Positions 1 to 8,508 of a stretch of 64,000 bases of DNA are shown piece after piece. The DNA lies in assembly GCA_002427745.1 (NCBI GenBank), contig DIYF01000010.1, positions 105,516 through 169,515 of the forward strand, given 5' to 3'. Each line of letters opens with the position of its first letter. Position 1 is the first letter of the stretch. Made by a program: the position numbers and the translations under genes. The notes under the pieces were generated by a model, which worked only from the letters and a program-made list of their open reading frames with translations, had not been told where the DNA came from and ran no database searches. The stretch is from Roseivirga sp. UBA6061. Its GTDB lineage: Bacteria; Bacteroidota; Bacteroidia; Cytophagales; Cyclobacteriaceae.

Positions 1-2
1 GG

Positions 3-440
3 GCTGAAGTAACCATGGCCATTCGCGAGCCGGAGATTTATCCTAAAGTGAAATACTGGATCAGACCCAATATCGAAAACCGTATTAAGAACGGAGAGAT
101 CACGGCACATTTCAATACTACGGTAAAAGAGATTCGCGAATGCGAGGTAGTACTCAATACCCCTGAGGGTGAGCTGACACTGGAAAACGACTTTGTGCTG
201 GCCATGACCGGCTATAAGCCCAACTATGAGCTGTTTGAAGCATTAGGACTGCCTATATCAGATGATGAGGACAAAAAGCCGATCCATGATCTGGAGACGC
301 TCGAAACCTCCCTGCCTAATGTTTATGTAGCGGGTGTGATTAACGCGGGCCTGCAGACCAGCAAGCTCTTTATCGAGAATACGCGCGTGCATTCCGGTAT
401 GATTATCAGAGCCATTCAGGCAAAGATGGTGACGGTTTAA
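3..440 (+). CDS. YpdA-like FAD/NAD(P)-binding oxidoreductase, C-terminal part
   Basis: The reading frame is open to the left edge of the window, so the N-terminal FAD-binding part is missing and only about 145 C-terminal residues are seen. The piece contains a TGYKPNY segment typical of the second dinucleotide-binding region of thioredoxin-reductase-like flavoproteins. It ends with a conserved block (VYVAGVINAGLQTSKLFIEN) that matches the YpdA family, the putative bacillithiol disulfide reductases. Known members reduce low-molecular-weight disulfides with NADPH in the cytoplasm. The family call is by recognition and the substrate is inferred. The next gene is convergent. Confidence 0.75.
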   Translation, partial: AEVTMAIREPEIYPKVKYWIRPNIENRIKNGEITAHFNTTVKEIRECEVVLNTPEGELTLENDFVLAMTGYKPNYELFEALGLPISDDEDKKPIHDLETLETSLPNVYVAGVINAGLQTSKLFIENTRVHSGMIIRAIQAKMVTV

Positions 441-468
441 AGTTTGCAGGCGCTGAGGGGCCGAATGG

Positions 469-1260
469 TTAAGCAGTGCTCTTGCTGCGAAGTTCTATCA
501 CCAGTAGTATCAGTGCTGTCAGCCATAGCAATCCTACAAAAATGAGCGGGGTGGTCAGTCCGGCATTTGTGTTCCATACAGGTAAAAAGAAGTTCACAAT
601 ATTGGCGCTGAAGTGAGCCAGCATCGCTACAAAAACGCTTCTGCCGCTCCATTGATAGAGATAGCCAATGAGGATGGACGTGCCTGTAATGTAGGCGAAG
701 AAGACCAGCACATTGAAGATATCCGATGGCCAGTTACCCATCAGAAAATCCATACCATGCCAGCCTCCCCAGACAAGCCCTGTGAGCAGTGAGGCCAGAA
801 AAACACCGGTTTTGCCCTGAAGTCTTTGCTGTAAAAAGCCTCTCCAGCCATATTCTTCGGTAAACCCGGGAAAGAGCAGAAGAAAGGGGGCCAGCAAAAG
901 ATTGGTGCCCAAATCAGGGTAGTCCGCTGTGGATGGCCGGAAACCATCATACGCAAAACGGACTAACATGGCTACCACACCCAAAATTGCGATGCTGAGG
1001 AGTGCTGTTCCATAATACTTGATTCGATCTTCTTTGAGGAAAGTACTTCTCCAAAGTTCTCTGACTCCGCTATCACCTTTTATCAGCCATGTGATGATCA
1101 GGGCAGAAGTAGTGGGCAAAAAAGCAAAAAGAACTTTGAGAGGTTGCAGACTTTCTTGTGGTGTCCCTGATAGCAGTAGGGGCCATAGCACTCCATGAAC
1201 AGGTAACAACACCATCAATATGAAGCAGATAACAGGGTACTTTTTGATAAAGGACTGCAT
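469..1260 (-). CDS. CPBP family intramembrane metalloprotease
   Basis: This 263-residue polytopic membrane protein carries the signature motifs of the CPBP/Abi (CaaX protease and bacteriocin-processing) family: EEYGWR at residues 135-140, WGGWH at 164-168 and AHFSAN at 215-220. These contribute the catalytic Glu pair and His residues that bind metal inside the membrane. Hydrophobic segments near residues 9-31, 43-60, 83-103, 119-132, 152-165, 182-202 and 233-256 suggest seven or eight helices. Bacterial members act in peptide processing, immunity or protein secretion; the substrate here is unknown. It is a single gene, convergent with the flavoprotein at its end and facing a 270-bp gap at its start. 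Confidence 0.85.
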   Translation of the reverse strand: MQSFIKKYPVICFILMVLLPVHGVLWPLLLSGTPQESLQPLKVLFAFLPTTSALIITWLIKGDSGVRELWRSTFLKEDRIKYYGTALLSIAILGVVAMLVRFAYDGFRPSTADYPDLGTNLLLAPFLLLFPGFTEEYGWRGFLQQRLQGKTGVFLASLLTGLVWGGWHGMDFLMGNWPSDIFNVLVFFAYITGTSILIGYLYQWSGRSVFVAMLAHFSANIVNFFLPVWNTNAGLTTPLIFVGLLWLTALILLVIELRSKSTA

Positions 1261-1530
1261 TGTCCGGGTAAGATAGAGTTTTCAGCGGATTGCAGCTTTG
1301 GGCTGTTGCGGGTAAGCAGATGAGTGTGGTCAAATGGCTCAACCACGTTGTTAATGCGGTTCAGGCCAAGTAAGACCAATTCCGGAATAACCGTCTCGGG
1401 TGTTATCCAGGGTTGGCCATGAGTTTTGCCCTGGCCCGGCTTGGATATAATTTTCAGCACTCAGGTGAGTAAAGCCTCGATTCATGGCCCAGTTTTTGGT
1501 TATAAACCGGCATCTTCAACATCCTGACTT

Positions 1531-1824
1531 TTGAGCCTCAAACCATACTTCCTTTTCTATAAACAGGCCTGGCTGGTGTACCTGCTGGTCCATGGTGCTG
1601 CAGCTTACCTGGCACTTTCGGGCGATCTGGGCAAAGTTATTCACCTGTTGCTCTTCCTTAAATCGGGGCAGTACTTCTGTATTTACTATTTCTACAGGAA
1701 GTTTAATGCTGCTGGTCTGGTTATGTATATGAATATGGGAATCAGGCTCAGAAACCTGTTTGCTTTTATCTACACCCTGGATATGCTACTGCTGGTCATT
1801 ACTTTAACAATCATTAAACTATGA
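1531..1824 (+). CDS. Small membrane protein coupled to an ABC ATPase
   Basis: This 97-residue hydrophobic protein has three or four likely membrane segments (about residues 13-30, 37-53 and 76-95). Its stop overlaps the start of the following ABC ATPase by 4 bp, which implies translational coupling. I do not recognise a family. The start is a TTG and is uncertain. It could be a very small permease-like partner for the ATPase, or an unrelated membrane protein. The coupling is the only functional evidence. Confidence 0.6.
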   Translation: MSLKPYFLFYKQAWLVYLLVHGAAAYLALSGDLGKVIHLLLFLKSGQYFCIYYFYRKFNAAGLVMYMNMGIRLRNLFAFIYTLDMLLLVITLTIIKL

Positions 1825-2477
1825 AGCTGGAAGTAGATAGCGTTTTCTACCAGGTACCGGAAAAGGTGATCCTCTCAGATGTTCATCTTTCTCTGAGTGA
1901 CAGCGAAGTGCTTGGTGTGCTGGGCAGAAATGGCTCGGGAAAATCCTCACTCTTCAAACTGATGTTTGGCCTGGCTAAGGCTGAATCTTTCCATCTTAGA
2001 ATTGACGGAGTAAAGCGGCATAACATTTACGATCAGGGGCTCCTTCAGTATCTGCCACAGACTGACTTTTTACCCGGAAGCTTTAAGCTCACACAGGCTA
2101 TGAGCCTCTTTCGACTCAGTAACTCTACTCAAAGCCGAATCCTTGACATCATTCAGGAAGCGGGAACGCAACGTGTTTATGCATTATCAGGGGGTAACAG
2201 GAGATTGTTTGAGGCTTCGGTATTGCTCTTTTCAAAGTCTCCCTTCCTGATTTTAGATGAGCCATTTACCGGACTTACTCCCATTGTGGTGGAGCAACTG
2301 AGCGGGCTGATACGCGAGGCATCTGAGAGAAAGGGCATTATCATTACAGACCATCTGTATAAGTCCATCATGCCCATTTCTGACAGGCTGATGCTTATGA
2401 CTGCGGGAGCACTGAGGCCTGTCAATGGTATTGAAGATCTGGAGGATGCCGGCTACCTGGCTTTTAACAGCGACTAA
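1821..2477 (+). CDS. ABC transporter ATP-binding protein
   Basis: This is a 218-residue stand-alone ATPase. It has Walker A at residues 35-42 (GRNGSGKS), a Q-loop Gln near 80, an ABC signature LSGGNRR at 122-128, Walker B with catalytic Glu at 142-148 (FLILDEP), and a switch His at 178 (TDHLY). The signature has Asn-Arg-Arg in place of the usual Gln-Arg. It is encoded 4 bp inside the upstream 97-residue membrane protein and no standard permease is nearby, so the small protein is the only local candidate partner. Its 3' end is only 12 bp from the convergent thioredoxin-like gene. Confidence 0.85.
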   Translation: MKLEVDSVFYQVPEKVILSDVHLSLSDSEVLGVLGRNGSGKSSLFKLMFGLAKAESFHLRIDGVKRHNIYDQGLLQYLPQTDFLPGSFKLTQAMSLFRLSNSTQSRILDIIQEAGTQRVYALSGGNRRLFEASVLLFSKSPFLILDEPFTGLTPIVVEQLSGLIREASERKGIIITDHLYKSIMPISDRLMLMTAGALRPVNGIEDLEDAGYLAFNSD

Positions 2478-2489
2478 TTCGACACCCGG

Positions 2490-3044
2490 TTATTTCCACT
2501 TGATATTGCAGCCAATGCTGGGGATTTGAGGAGCGCTGACTTCCCGGTTGTCCAGAATTTCGTCCAGTGCTGCTCTCAGGTCGCTGCCTGTAACAGGCAG
2601 TCCGTTCCCCGGTCTTGAGCTGTCCAACTGACCGCGGTAGGCACACTTCAAGTCTTTGTCAAATACATAAAAGTCCGGTGTGCAGGCAGCATCATAGGCC
2701 TTAGCCACTTCCTGGCTCTTATCATACAGGTAGGGGAAGCTGTAGCCCAGTTTTGCAGCTTCCTCTTTCATAAGTTCAGGACCATCCTGTGGGTAATTCT
2801 CTGCATCATTGGAGCTGATGGCGATAAAGGAAACTCCTTTGGCCTGATAGTCTTTGGCCAGTGCCACCAGTTGCTCATCCACATGTTTTACAAAAGGGCA
2901 GTGATTACAAATAAACATAATCAGGGTAGCCTTATCAGACTTCAGGTCCTGTAGCGAAACAGTTTTACCGGAAACGGTATCTGGCAGTGTAAAGTCGGGG
3001 GCTATAGTGCCCAGCGGAATCATATTGGAGGGAGTGCGTGCCAT
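2490..3044 (-). CDS. Thioredoxin-family (AhpC/TSA-like) protein
   Basis: This 184-residue protein has a peroxiredoxin/TlpA-like fold: APDFTLPD near the N-terminus, and a CNHC motif (residues 46-49, in FICNHCPFVKH) at the redox-active site. A conserved ACTPDFYVFD block follows around residue 120. This matches a widespread thioredoxin-family group of bacterial proteins often annotated as redoxin. No signal peptide is visible, so it is probably cytoplasmic. The likely role is thiol-disulfide or peroxide chemistry; the substrate is unknown. Confidence 0.8.
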   Translation of the reverse strand: MARTPSNMIPLGTIAPDFTLPDTVSGKTVSLQDLKSDKATLIMFICNHCPFVKHVDEQLVALAKDYQAKGVSFIAISSNDAENYPQDGPELMKEEAAKLGYSFPYLYDKSQEVAKAYDAACTPDFYVFDKDLKCAYRGQLDSSRPGNGLPVTGSDLRAALDEILDNREVSAPQIPSIGCNIKWK

Positions 3045-3103
3045 TTATTGTTTTTTATAGTAAAAATTATGTAATTATAAGCTTGTTGTTTAAAAACATA
3101 TTT

Positions 3104-3757
3104 GTGGAAAAATACTTATGGATTCCTTACTACATCAACAAAGCGAATATTTCGCTGGCCTCAAGTCAAATAAAACCAGGTACACTCAGCAATTATAAAA
3201 AGATCATAGGAAAATCACGAGGGGCAGGTGCGAATGTTAAGCTAGGAATAAGTGGTTTTTTATCTAGACTTTTTAAGGCTGACGCTAATCTTGAAGGAAA
3301 GGTAAGTAAGAATGATACCGAAGAAGTAGAGTACAGTTATGAGGAGTTGGATCAGAAGACTAAGAATTTTCTGATTTATGCCGAGAACAATCATAAGATA
3401 TTAGATGAGACAAGTACAAATAAGTCTCTATCACAAATCGGAAGGGAAAATTTGATAAAGTTTTCGGGCCTTTTCACGGCAGACATTCAAGGTGATTCTT
3501 ATTCCCAAAGATTAGCTAACTACCTAGATGCGGAGCACATTCAATGGATAGGCAATTGTGGAAAAGTCAAAGTATCATTTTACACAGGAACCTCTTCGCT
3601 GATAAGTAAGACGTTTATTCATCCTGTTATAAGCTCCAAAAGAGGCAAGATTCACTTCGATGGTTTTGGAGCGTTTCAAAAATCAACTACTAATCATATT
3701 GCCCTGAGCCCAATATTTATTGGTATTCAGCTTACAAAAAAAGGAGAAGAAAAATAA
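3104..3757 (+). CDS. Unrecognised protein, first gene of an AT-rich two-gene island
   Basis: The protein has 217 residues from the GTG at 3104; the frame is open further upstream to 3038, but that extension would overlap the start of the divergent gene. The N-terminal region (about residues 10-85) includes a Gly/Ala-rich stretch (GAGANVKLGISGFLSRLF) followed by charged residues and a predicted helix. The rest is mixed alpha/beta with no catalytic motif I can name. The layout loosely recalls DUF6414-like proteins, but I cannot confirm it. The next gene begins 1 bp after its stop, so the two are surely co-transcribed. Codon use is AT-rich compared with the neighbours, suggesting acquisition by transfer. 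Confidence 0.6.
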   Translation: MEKYLWIPYYINKANISLASSQIKPGTLSNYKKIIGKSRGAGANVKLGISGFLSRLFKADANLEGKVSKNDTEEVEYSYEELDQKTKNFLIYAENNHKILDETSTNKSLSQIGRENLIKFSGLFTADIQGDSYSQRLANYLDAEHIQWIGNCGKVKVSFYTGTSSLISKTFIHPVISSKRGKIHFDGFGAFQKSTTNHIALSPIFIGIQLTKKGEEK

Positions 3758-3758
3758 A

Positions 3759-4628
3759 ATGATATTAAAATTACCAATAAGAGTAACGAGCGAAAATATA
3801 GGTAAATCCATTATTGGCCTAGATATGATCCATACAAAAGAACCGAAACAAGTTGTGATTGATTTGTCTGCCACCGAATACTTAGACACCGAAGGTCTTA
3901 ACTATCTTGCTCTTTTACCTTTTTACATTCAAAATATACTTCAAACTCCGGTAAGGATAATTTTACCCACCACCAGCAGTCTTATCTCTTTTATGGATTA
4001 CACTGGTTTAACTAAAGCCCTATTTGATGAATTTCAAATTGAACATTATACCTGCCCAGAGGACGTAATGTTTATGAATAAGGCATATAAAAAATCTACC
4101 TATCAAAATGCGCGAGTAGGTGTTATAACCCAGAAAGAATTTCAAAAATTCCTTAGGAATGAGTTGGCTAATTTGGAAAAAATCCTGAACAGTGAGTTTC
4201 TAGGAGAGCAGTTTTGCCAATGCTTTTTTGAAATAACACAAAACATATTTGATCATTCAGGTGAAACTGTTGGAGGTTTTTCTTTTCACCTTAAGAACCC
4301 TAGGCATACTCATGAAAGAAAACATCTAGCTTTAACTATTTCTGATATTGGTTTTGGTATCAAATCCACACTAGAAAAGAAGCTAGATATTAACTCTCAA
4401 GAGAACGACAGTGTATTTATAGCCGAAGCTCTTCGAGAGGGGATTAGTGGAACAGGCTGGAGCGGAAGAGGACGAGGTCTGACTTTAGTAAAGGATTTAA
4501 TGGAAGAGGTGCAAGTCACATCTGGATTGGGGCAGGTAACTACGAAGGATGGAATAATTATAGATAAGTCTCAAATAGCTAACCCATTGAAAGGGACCAG
4601 TATTAGTGTCAAGATTAACCTTAACTAA
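3759..4628 (+). CDS. STAS-like domain fused to GHKL ATPase domain
   Basis: The protein has 289 residues from the ATG at 3759, which sits 1 bp after the upstream stop and behind an AAGGAG site at about 3741. Residues 1-95 resemble a STAS/anti-anti-sigma fold (VVIDLSATEYLDTEGL at about 32-47). The C-terminal half has histidine-kinase-like ATPase boxes: N box with Glu158, Asn162 and DHS at 165-167; G1 box SDIGFGI near 195-201; G2 box GTGWSGRGRG at 231-240. No phosphoacceptor His domain, receiver or membrane segment is visible. Such proteins act as ATP-driven switches or anti-sigma-type kinases. Here an anti-sigma kinase and its antagonist fold are in one chain, and no sigma factor is adjacent. 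Function is unknown. Confidence 0.75.
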   Translation: MILKLPIRVTSENIGKSIIGLDMIHTKEPKQVVIDLSATEYLDTEGLNYLALLPFYIQNILQTPVRIILPTTSSLISFMDYTGLTKALFDEFQIEHYTCPEDVMFMNKAYKKSTYQNARVGVITQKEFQKFLRNELANLEKILNSEFLGEQFCQCFFEITQNIFDHSGETVGGFSFHLKNPRHTHERKHLALTISDIGFGIKSTLEKKLDINSQENDSVFIAEALREGISGTGWSGRGRGLTLVKDLMEEVQVTSGLGQVTTKDGIIIDKSQIANPLKGTSISVKINLN

Positions 4629-4867
4629 CTTGGAGGTTATGGTTAGCTAAGGCCATAATTAATTCTATAGAGATTGGATTTGGTATGCCTAGAATTTAGT
4701 GCCGACTAGTAGCGTATATGTTGACTACTTGAATGACCTATTGTCAATTACTAGATGTTTTAAATGATACCGAATTGGCTAAATGGTTGATCTTTATTCC
4801 CACTTCGGGTTCCTGACTTGTTCTTTGCCGAGAATTCCTGAAATTCATGTGTACAATTTTTTGAACT

Positions 4868-5749
4868 ATGAAAAAGTCTACCCTTCCGGTCTTACTGTTT
4901 GCCTTGATTTCCATGGTATTGGCTTGCTCACCTGAAAAGGAACAAAAAGAAGGCTTGGTGAATAATACAGCGGAAGTACTGGCCTCAAGAGCAAAACGAC
5001 CCGTTGCCGCAGAACTGGGTAAATTTTTCGAGAAGGATGGCAGGAAATACCTGTTTGGTGGGGAAGATTCCACCTGGCATTTTGATATCACTAATACCAT
5101 TCTCAAAGACGAGCAGTATCATTACGGTATCGGTCGTGAGCGTTTTATGGCATTGATAGAGCCTGAATTTATATCACTGGCAGAGGCCGATGAGATTTAT
5201 CCGGATAGTGCCCGCTTTTTGTTGCTGCAAATAGGAGAAGATATCAGAGCCTATGGCATCGACCTGCTGACCCACCATGAAGTAGTAAATGATGTAGTCA
5301 ATGGTCAGCCGGTGATGGCAGCCTATTGTATTCTGGCAGATTTGGGAGCCGTGTACCATCGGGTGATCAACGGAAGAGCGTTCACTTTTGCGCTCAGTGG
5401 CTATACCTACTATGACCCCGAGGTATGGGACGGAATGGATGGTTTTGTCTTTTGGGACCGGGAAACGGAAAGTACCTGGTGGCCTCTGATCGGCAAAGCG
5501 GTGTCAGGTCCGCTGCTGGAAACCCCTTTGACTGTTTACGAAGAAGAATCCTGGTCACAGACCACCTGGGGGGAGATCAAAGCACAGCATAATTCACTAA
5601 AAGTACTCAAGCCGGGTCAGACCATGGAGCAGCCAGAAAACTGGCCTCAGTACACCGATCTGATCGAAGACAAGGGATTCCAGGTAAAGAATGCGGCTGT
5701 TTCTGTTGCTCCTCGCTGGGGTGAAAACAAGGAGATCACAAAAGACTGA
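4868..5749 (+). CDS. DUF3179 domain lipoprotein
   Basis: This 293-residue protein begins with a lipoprotein signal (SMVLAC, lipidated Cys20), so it should be anchored in the envelope. The body matches the DUF3179 family: a conserved HHEVVNDVVNGQPVMAAYC block near residues 138-156, followed by a central beta-rich region with YYDPEVWDG and FWDRETESTWWP. The family function is unknown; the position of the conserved Cys suggests a redox or binding role, which is inference. The gene is convergent with a sorbosone-dehydrogenase-like lipoprotein, only 8 bp away. Confidence 0.85.
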   Translation: MKKSTLPVLLFALISMVLACSPEKEQKEGLVNNTAEVLASRAKRPVAAELGKFFEKDGRKYLFGGEDSTWHFDITNTILKDEQYHYGIGRERFMALIEPEFISLAEADEIYPDSARFLLLQIGEDIRAYGIDLLTHHEVVNDVVNGQPVMAAYCILADLGAVYHRVINGRAFTFALSGYTYYDPEVWDGMDGFVFWDRETESTWWPLIGKAVSGPLLETPLTVYEEESWSQTTWGEIKAQHNSLKVLKPGQTMEQPENWPQYTDLIEDKGFQVKNAAVSVAPRWGENKEITKD

Positions 5750-5757
5750 CTCAGATC

Positions 5758-6924
5758 TTAGTTCGAATAGGTGAGCCGGTAGACGCTGCTACTAAAGTCA
5801 TCTGAAATAAGGAGGGAGCCATCCGGCATCTCCAGCACATCCACGGGTCTTCCCCAGAATTGATTCGTGGTTTCATTGAGCCAGCCACTGATGAGTGTAG
5901 AAGACCCGGTTACCTGGTTATTGGTCAGTTCTACAAGTGTTAGTTTGTAACCTGTATGGCCAGCGGCCGGTGTGCGATTCCAGGAGCCATGCTGGGCTAC
6001 AATCAGATTATTCCGGTAGCCCTCCGGAAACATATCGCCTGTATAGAATCTGGCACCCAGCGGAGCCGAATGAGGTTCAAAACCAAACTTTGCTCCCTCA
6101 AAATCAGATGCAGGAAATCTGTCCCCAAAAGTAGGGTCTGCCACATTGGGGCTGTGCCAAAACGGAAAACCAAAGTGCAGGCCTGCTTGCGGTGCATGGT
6201 TAAGCTCGCAGTTTGGTCTTTCATCACCCAGGCCGTCAGCACCATTTTCAGTAAACCAAAGTTCATTGGTGGCAGGGTGCCAGTCAAACCCAACACTGTT
6301 TCTTACGCCATGGGCATAAATCTCAAAGTTTGATCCGTCCAGGTCCATGCGGGAGATGGTAGAAAACACCTGATTGTTTTCAAGGCAGATATTGCAGGGA
6401 GCCCCTATGGGCACATACAGTTTGTTGTCTGGCCCGATAGCAATAAATTTCCAGCCATGATGCTCTTCTGTAGGCAGTTGGTCGTAGATTACCTCTGGTG
6501 TACCGGGGTTTTGCAGGTTGTTCAGAATATCCGCGAATTTTAAGATTCGGCTGACCTCGGCCACATAAAGATCGCCATTGTGGAAGACCACACCATTTGG
6601 CGTATTGAGCCCGTTGATGCTGAGTGTGGTTTCAGCTTCCCCGTTGAGGTCATCATCTATCAATATGGTGATGCTGCTTTGTCTGTTGCTTGCAAACACA
6701 ACCTTACCATCATCTGATCGGGTCAAAGAACGGGCATTCCGTACATTTTGGGCAAAATAGCTGATGGAGAACCCGGCAGGAAGATTCAGGTTGTCTAATT
6801 CTGTGCTGGGTTCAGGAGTAACTACTGTCGGAGGGTTTTCTCCGCCATCCCCCGAAGAGCAGGAAACAGACATTATATACAGAAGGGACAGGCCCAGCAG
6901 GCCGCGGGTCACAAGCTTCTTCAT
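5758..6924 (-). CDS. Sorbosone dehydrogenase / PQQ-dependent sugar dehydrogenase-like lipoprotein
   Basis: This 388-residue protein has a lipoprotein signal (lipidated Cys22 in MSVSCSS), then a Pro/Thr-rich linker and a six-bladed beta-propeller. Blade motifs include GPDNKLYVPIGAPCNIC, HGVRNSVGFDWHP, ELWFTENGADGLGDERP and the C-terminal MPDGSLLISDDFSSSVYRLTY. This pattern is that of soluble glucose/sorbosone dehydrogenases, which oxidise sugars using PQQ. Whether PQQ is bound here is not shown. Cys residues at the CNIC segment could form a disulfide. Transcribed away from the Spy-like gene across a 309-bp gap. Confidence 0.85.
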   Translation of the reverse strand: MKKLVTRGLLGLSLLYIMSVSCSSGDGGENPPTVVTPEPSTELDNLNLPAGFSISYFAQNVRNARSLTRSDDGKVVFASNRQSSITILIDDDLNGEAETTLSINGLNTPNGVVFHNGDLYVAEVSRILKFADILNNLQNPGTPEVIYDQLPTEEHHGWKFIAIGPDNKLYVPIGAPCNICLENNQVFSTISRMDLDGSNFEIYAHGVRNSVGFDWHPATNELWFTENGADGLGDERPNCELNHAPQAGLHFGFPFWHSPNVADPTFGDRFPASDFEGAKFGFEPHSAPLGARFYTGDMFPEGYRNNLIVAQHGSWNRTPAAGHTGYKLTLVELTNNQVTGSSTLISGWLNETTNQFWGRPVDVLEMPDGSLLISDDFSSSVYRLTYSN

Positions 6925-7233
6925 GGTTCAACAGGTTTACTGATAAAATCGCACTTCACCATCAATTTAAACCGCTACGGTAAGAAACATGTTCTTGACG
7001 AGGTAAACATATCAAAAATCGCAACGCTCACTCTCATAACGGAATAACGATGAGAAGTTAATCTGACCTGGTGAATAATTGCTGAAGAGCAGGTAATCCG
7101 GCCGACCCGGAGGACATTTTATAACCTGATTTTCTTTTAACATCCTTTAACAAATGTTGAGCGCAAGTTTTTTCCGGCTCATGACATCTAACCCTGTGAA
7201 CAAGCAAAAAATCAGATTTAAAAGTTTAGGATT
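6925..7233. other. 309-bp divergent intergenic region
   Basis: This gap lies between the divergent sorbosone-dehydrogenase-like gene and the Spy-like gene, so it must hold both promoters. I see no clean TAnnTTTG box on either strand, no ORF of note and no RNA gene. The right-hand part (about 7130-7175) is rich in TTTAACA-like repeats of unknown meaning. Confidence 0.5.
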
Positions 7234-7749
7234 ATGAAAAACAACACATTAAAAAGCAGAGTAATAGGTAGTCTCCTGATGTTGGTAATTATTGGTACTA
7301 GTGTACAGGCACAGGACAGAAGAGGGCCGCAACCGGAAGGGCAGCGACATGAGCAAATGGAGAAAGGAGACAGGGATCATAAGAAGCCGGGTCATCCGCC
7401 TATTCCTAACATGACGGAAGAACAAAAAATGCAGATGAAAGCCATTCACCTGGAAATTGAGAAAGCTGTTCTGCCGGTTAAAAACCAAATCGGAGAAAAG
7501 GAAGCCAGGTTAAGAACCCTGGTAACAGCTGCCAACTATGATGAGAGAGCTGTGAATAAAGTACTGGAAGAGATGGGTGAATTGAAGACGGACGTGAGAA
7601 AGCTGGAAATTGCCGGCTTGCAAAAGGCCAAAGAAGTGCTTACGGAAGAGCAAATGTTGTTCTTGTATAAGAGCCTGGATAAACGCAACGGACCTAAGGA
7701 AGGAAGAAGAGGACCGAGAGGACCACAGGGTCGCGGGGGTGGAAGATAA
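7234..7749 (+). CDS. Spy/CpxP-like periplasmic protein with Arg/Gly-rich tail
   Basis: The 171-residue protein has a signal peptide ending near SVQAQ (about residue 26), so it is periplasmic. The central helix-rich part includes the LTxxQ-like MTEEQKMQMKAI and LTEEQMLFLY segments of the Spy/CpxP/zinc-resistance family, whose members are small dimeric chaperones or metal-responsive proteins. The last 20 residues are Arg/Gly/Pro-rich (EGRRGPRGPQGRGGGR), an unusual tail shared with the second Spy-like gene at 8853. A Rho-independent terminator follows at 7788-7822, so it is probably a single transcript. Confidence 0.75.
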   Translation: MKNNTLKSRVIGSLLMLVIIGTSVQAQDRRGPQPEGQRHEQMEKGDRDHKKPGHPPIPNMTEEQKMQMKAIHLEIEKAVLPVKNQIGEKEARLRTLVTAANYDERAVNKVLEEMGELKTDVRKLEIAGLQKAKEVLTEEQMLFLYKSLDKRNGPKEGRRGPRGPQGRGGGR

Positions 7750-7787
7750 GCCAGGTCAGATTTCAGGTCAATTCATTTAATGAAGGA

Positions 7788-7822
7788 AGCACCTCCACAA
7801 GGAAGGTGCTCTTTCTTTTTTC
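7788..7822 (+). terminator. Rho-independent terminator after Spy-like gene
   Basis: The stem AGCACCT (7788-7794) pairs with AGGTGCT (7804-7810), followed by a T-rich run. It ends the Spy-like transcript. It also lies inside the longest open frame of the sigma gene, which supports a sigma start downstream of this point. Confidence 0.85.
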
Positions 7823-7878
7823 TCTCCGGTCAATTGATTATTTTCTCACATAACCTGCTCCGGTCGGAGCATATTGTT

Positions 7879-8454
7879 TTGGACGAGGCCCAACTCATTT
7901 CATCACTGCAGAGTCAATCTGAATCCGCTTTTCGGGAGCTGGTAGCCGCCTTTCAGGATCGTGTATACAATACCTGTCTGGGGCTGGTGCAAAATGAGGA
8001 AGATGCGGAAGAGTGTGCTCAGGACGTGTTTATTGAGGTGTATCGTTCCGTTCACAAATTTCGTGGTGATGCGAAGCTGTCTACCTGGATCTACAGAATT
8101 GCCACGACCAAAGCACTGGAACTGATCCGCAGGCAAAAGAGGCAGAAGCGCTTTGCTTTTCTTCGCTCACTCACGAATAGGGAGGGGGAGGAATTGCCTC
8201 TTACCAACTTCGAGCATCCGGGACTGGCCCTGGAGCAAAAAGAAAATGCGCAGGTGTTGTTCAAAGCGATTGAACGGCTACCCGACAGTCAGCGTGTTGC
8301 CTTTACGCTTCATAAAATAGAGGGCTTGCCCTATCAGGAAATCAGCGAGATTATGGACACAAGTTTGTCCTCTGTTGAATCACTGATGTTTCGGGCACGA
8401 AAAAATCTTCAGAAGACTTTAAGGAATTATTATGAGAAAAATTTTAAAGCCTGA
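7879..8454 (+). CDS. ECF-type RNA polymerase sigma factor
   Basis: From the TTG at 7879 the protein is 191 residues, the usual size for an ECF sigma factor. The frame is open further upstream to 7780, but that would include the terminator at 7788-7822, so a downstream start is preferred. Region 2 is seen as a NEEDAEECAQDVFIEVY block and KLSTWIYRIATTKALELIRR. Region 4 carries the helix-turn-helix (GLPYQEISEIMDTSLSSVESLMFRARK). It should direct transcription of an envelope-stress or metal regulon. A putative anti-sigma gene follows at 8509. Confidence 0.9.
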   Translation: MDEAQLISSLQSQSESAFRELVAAFQDRVYNTCLGLVQNEEDAEECAQDVFIEVYRSVHKFRGDAKLSTWIYRIATTKALELIRRQKRQKRFAFLRSLTNREGEELPLTNFEHPGLALEQKENAQVLFKAIERLPDSQRVAFTLHKIEGLPYQEISEIMDTSLSSVESLMFRARKNLQKTLRNYYEKNFKA

Positions 8455-8494
8455 CGCAAGTTTAGGCCTTGTGCAGCATCTATATATAGTACCG

Positions 8495-8502
8495 AAAGGA
8501 GG
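8495..8502 (+). promoter_or_regulatory. Strong Shine-Dalgarno site before the anti-sigma gene
   Basis: AAAGGAGG stands 6 bp before the ATG at 8509. Such a full match to the 16S tail is uncommon in Bacteroidota and supports this start. Confidence 0.7.
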
Positions 8503-8508
8503 CATTTT

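Noticed and set aside
1215..1460. 81-codon minus-strand frame in the gap before the small membrane protein
   Set aside because: It overlaps the start of the CPBP gene, has no family resemblance or clear promoter, and is most likely chance.
5937..6333. Plus-strand frames opposite the sorbosone-dehydrogenase-like gene
   Set aside because: They are mirror frames of a well supported coding gene.
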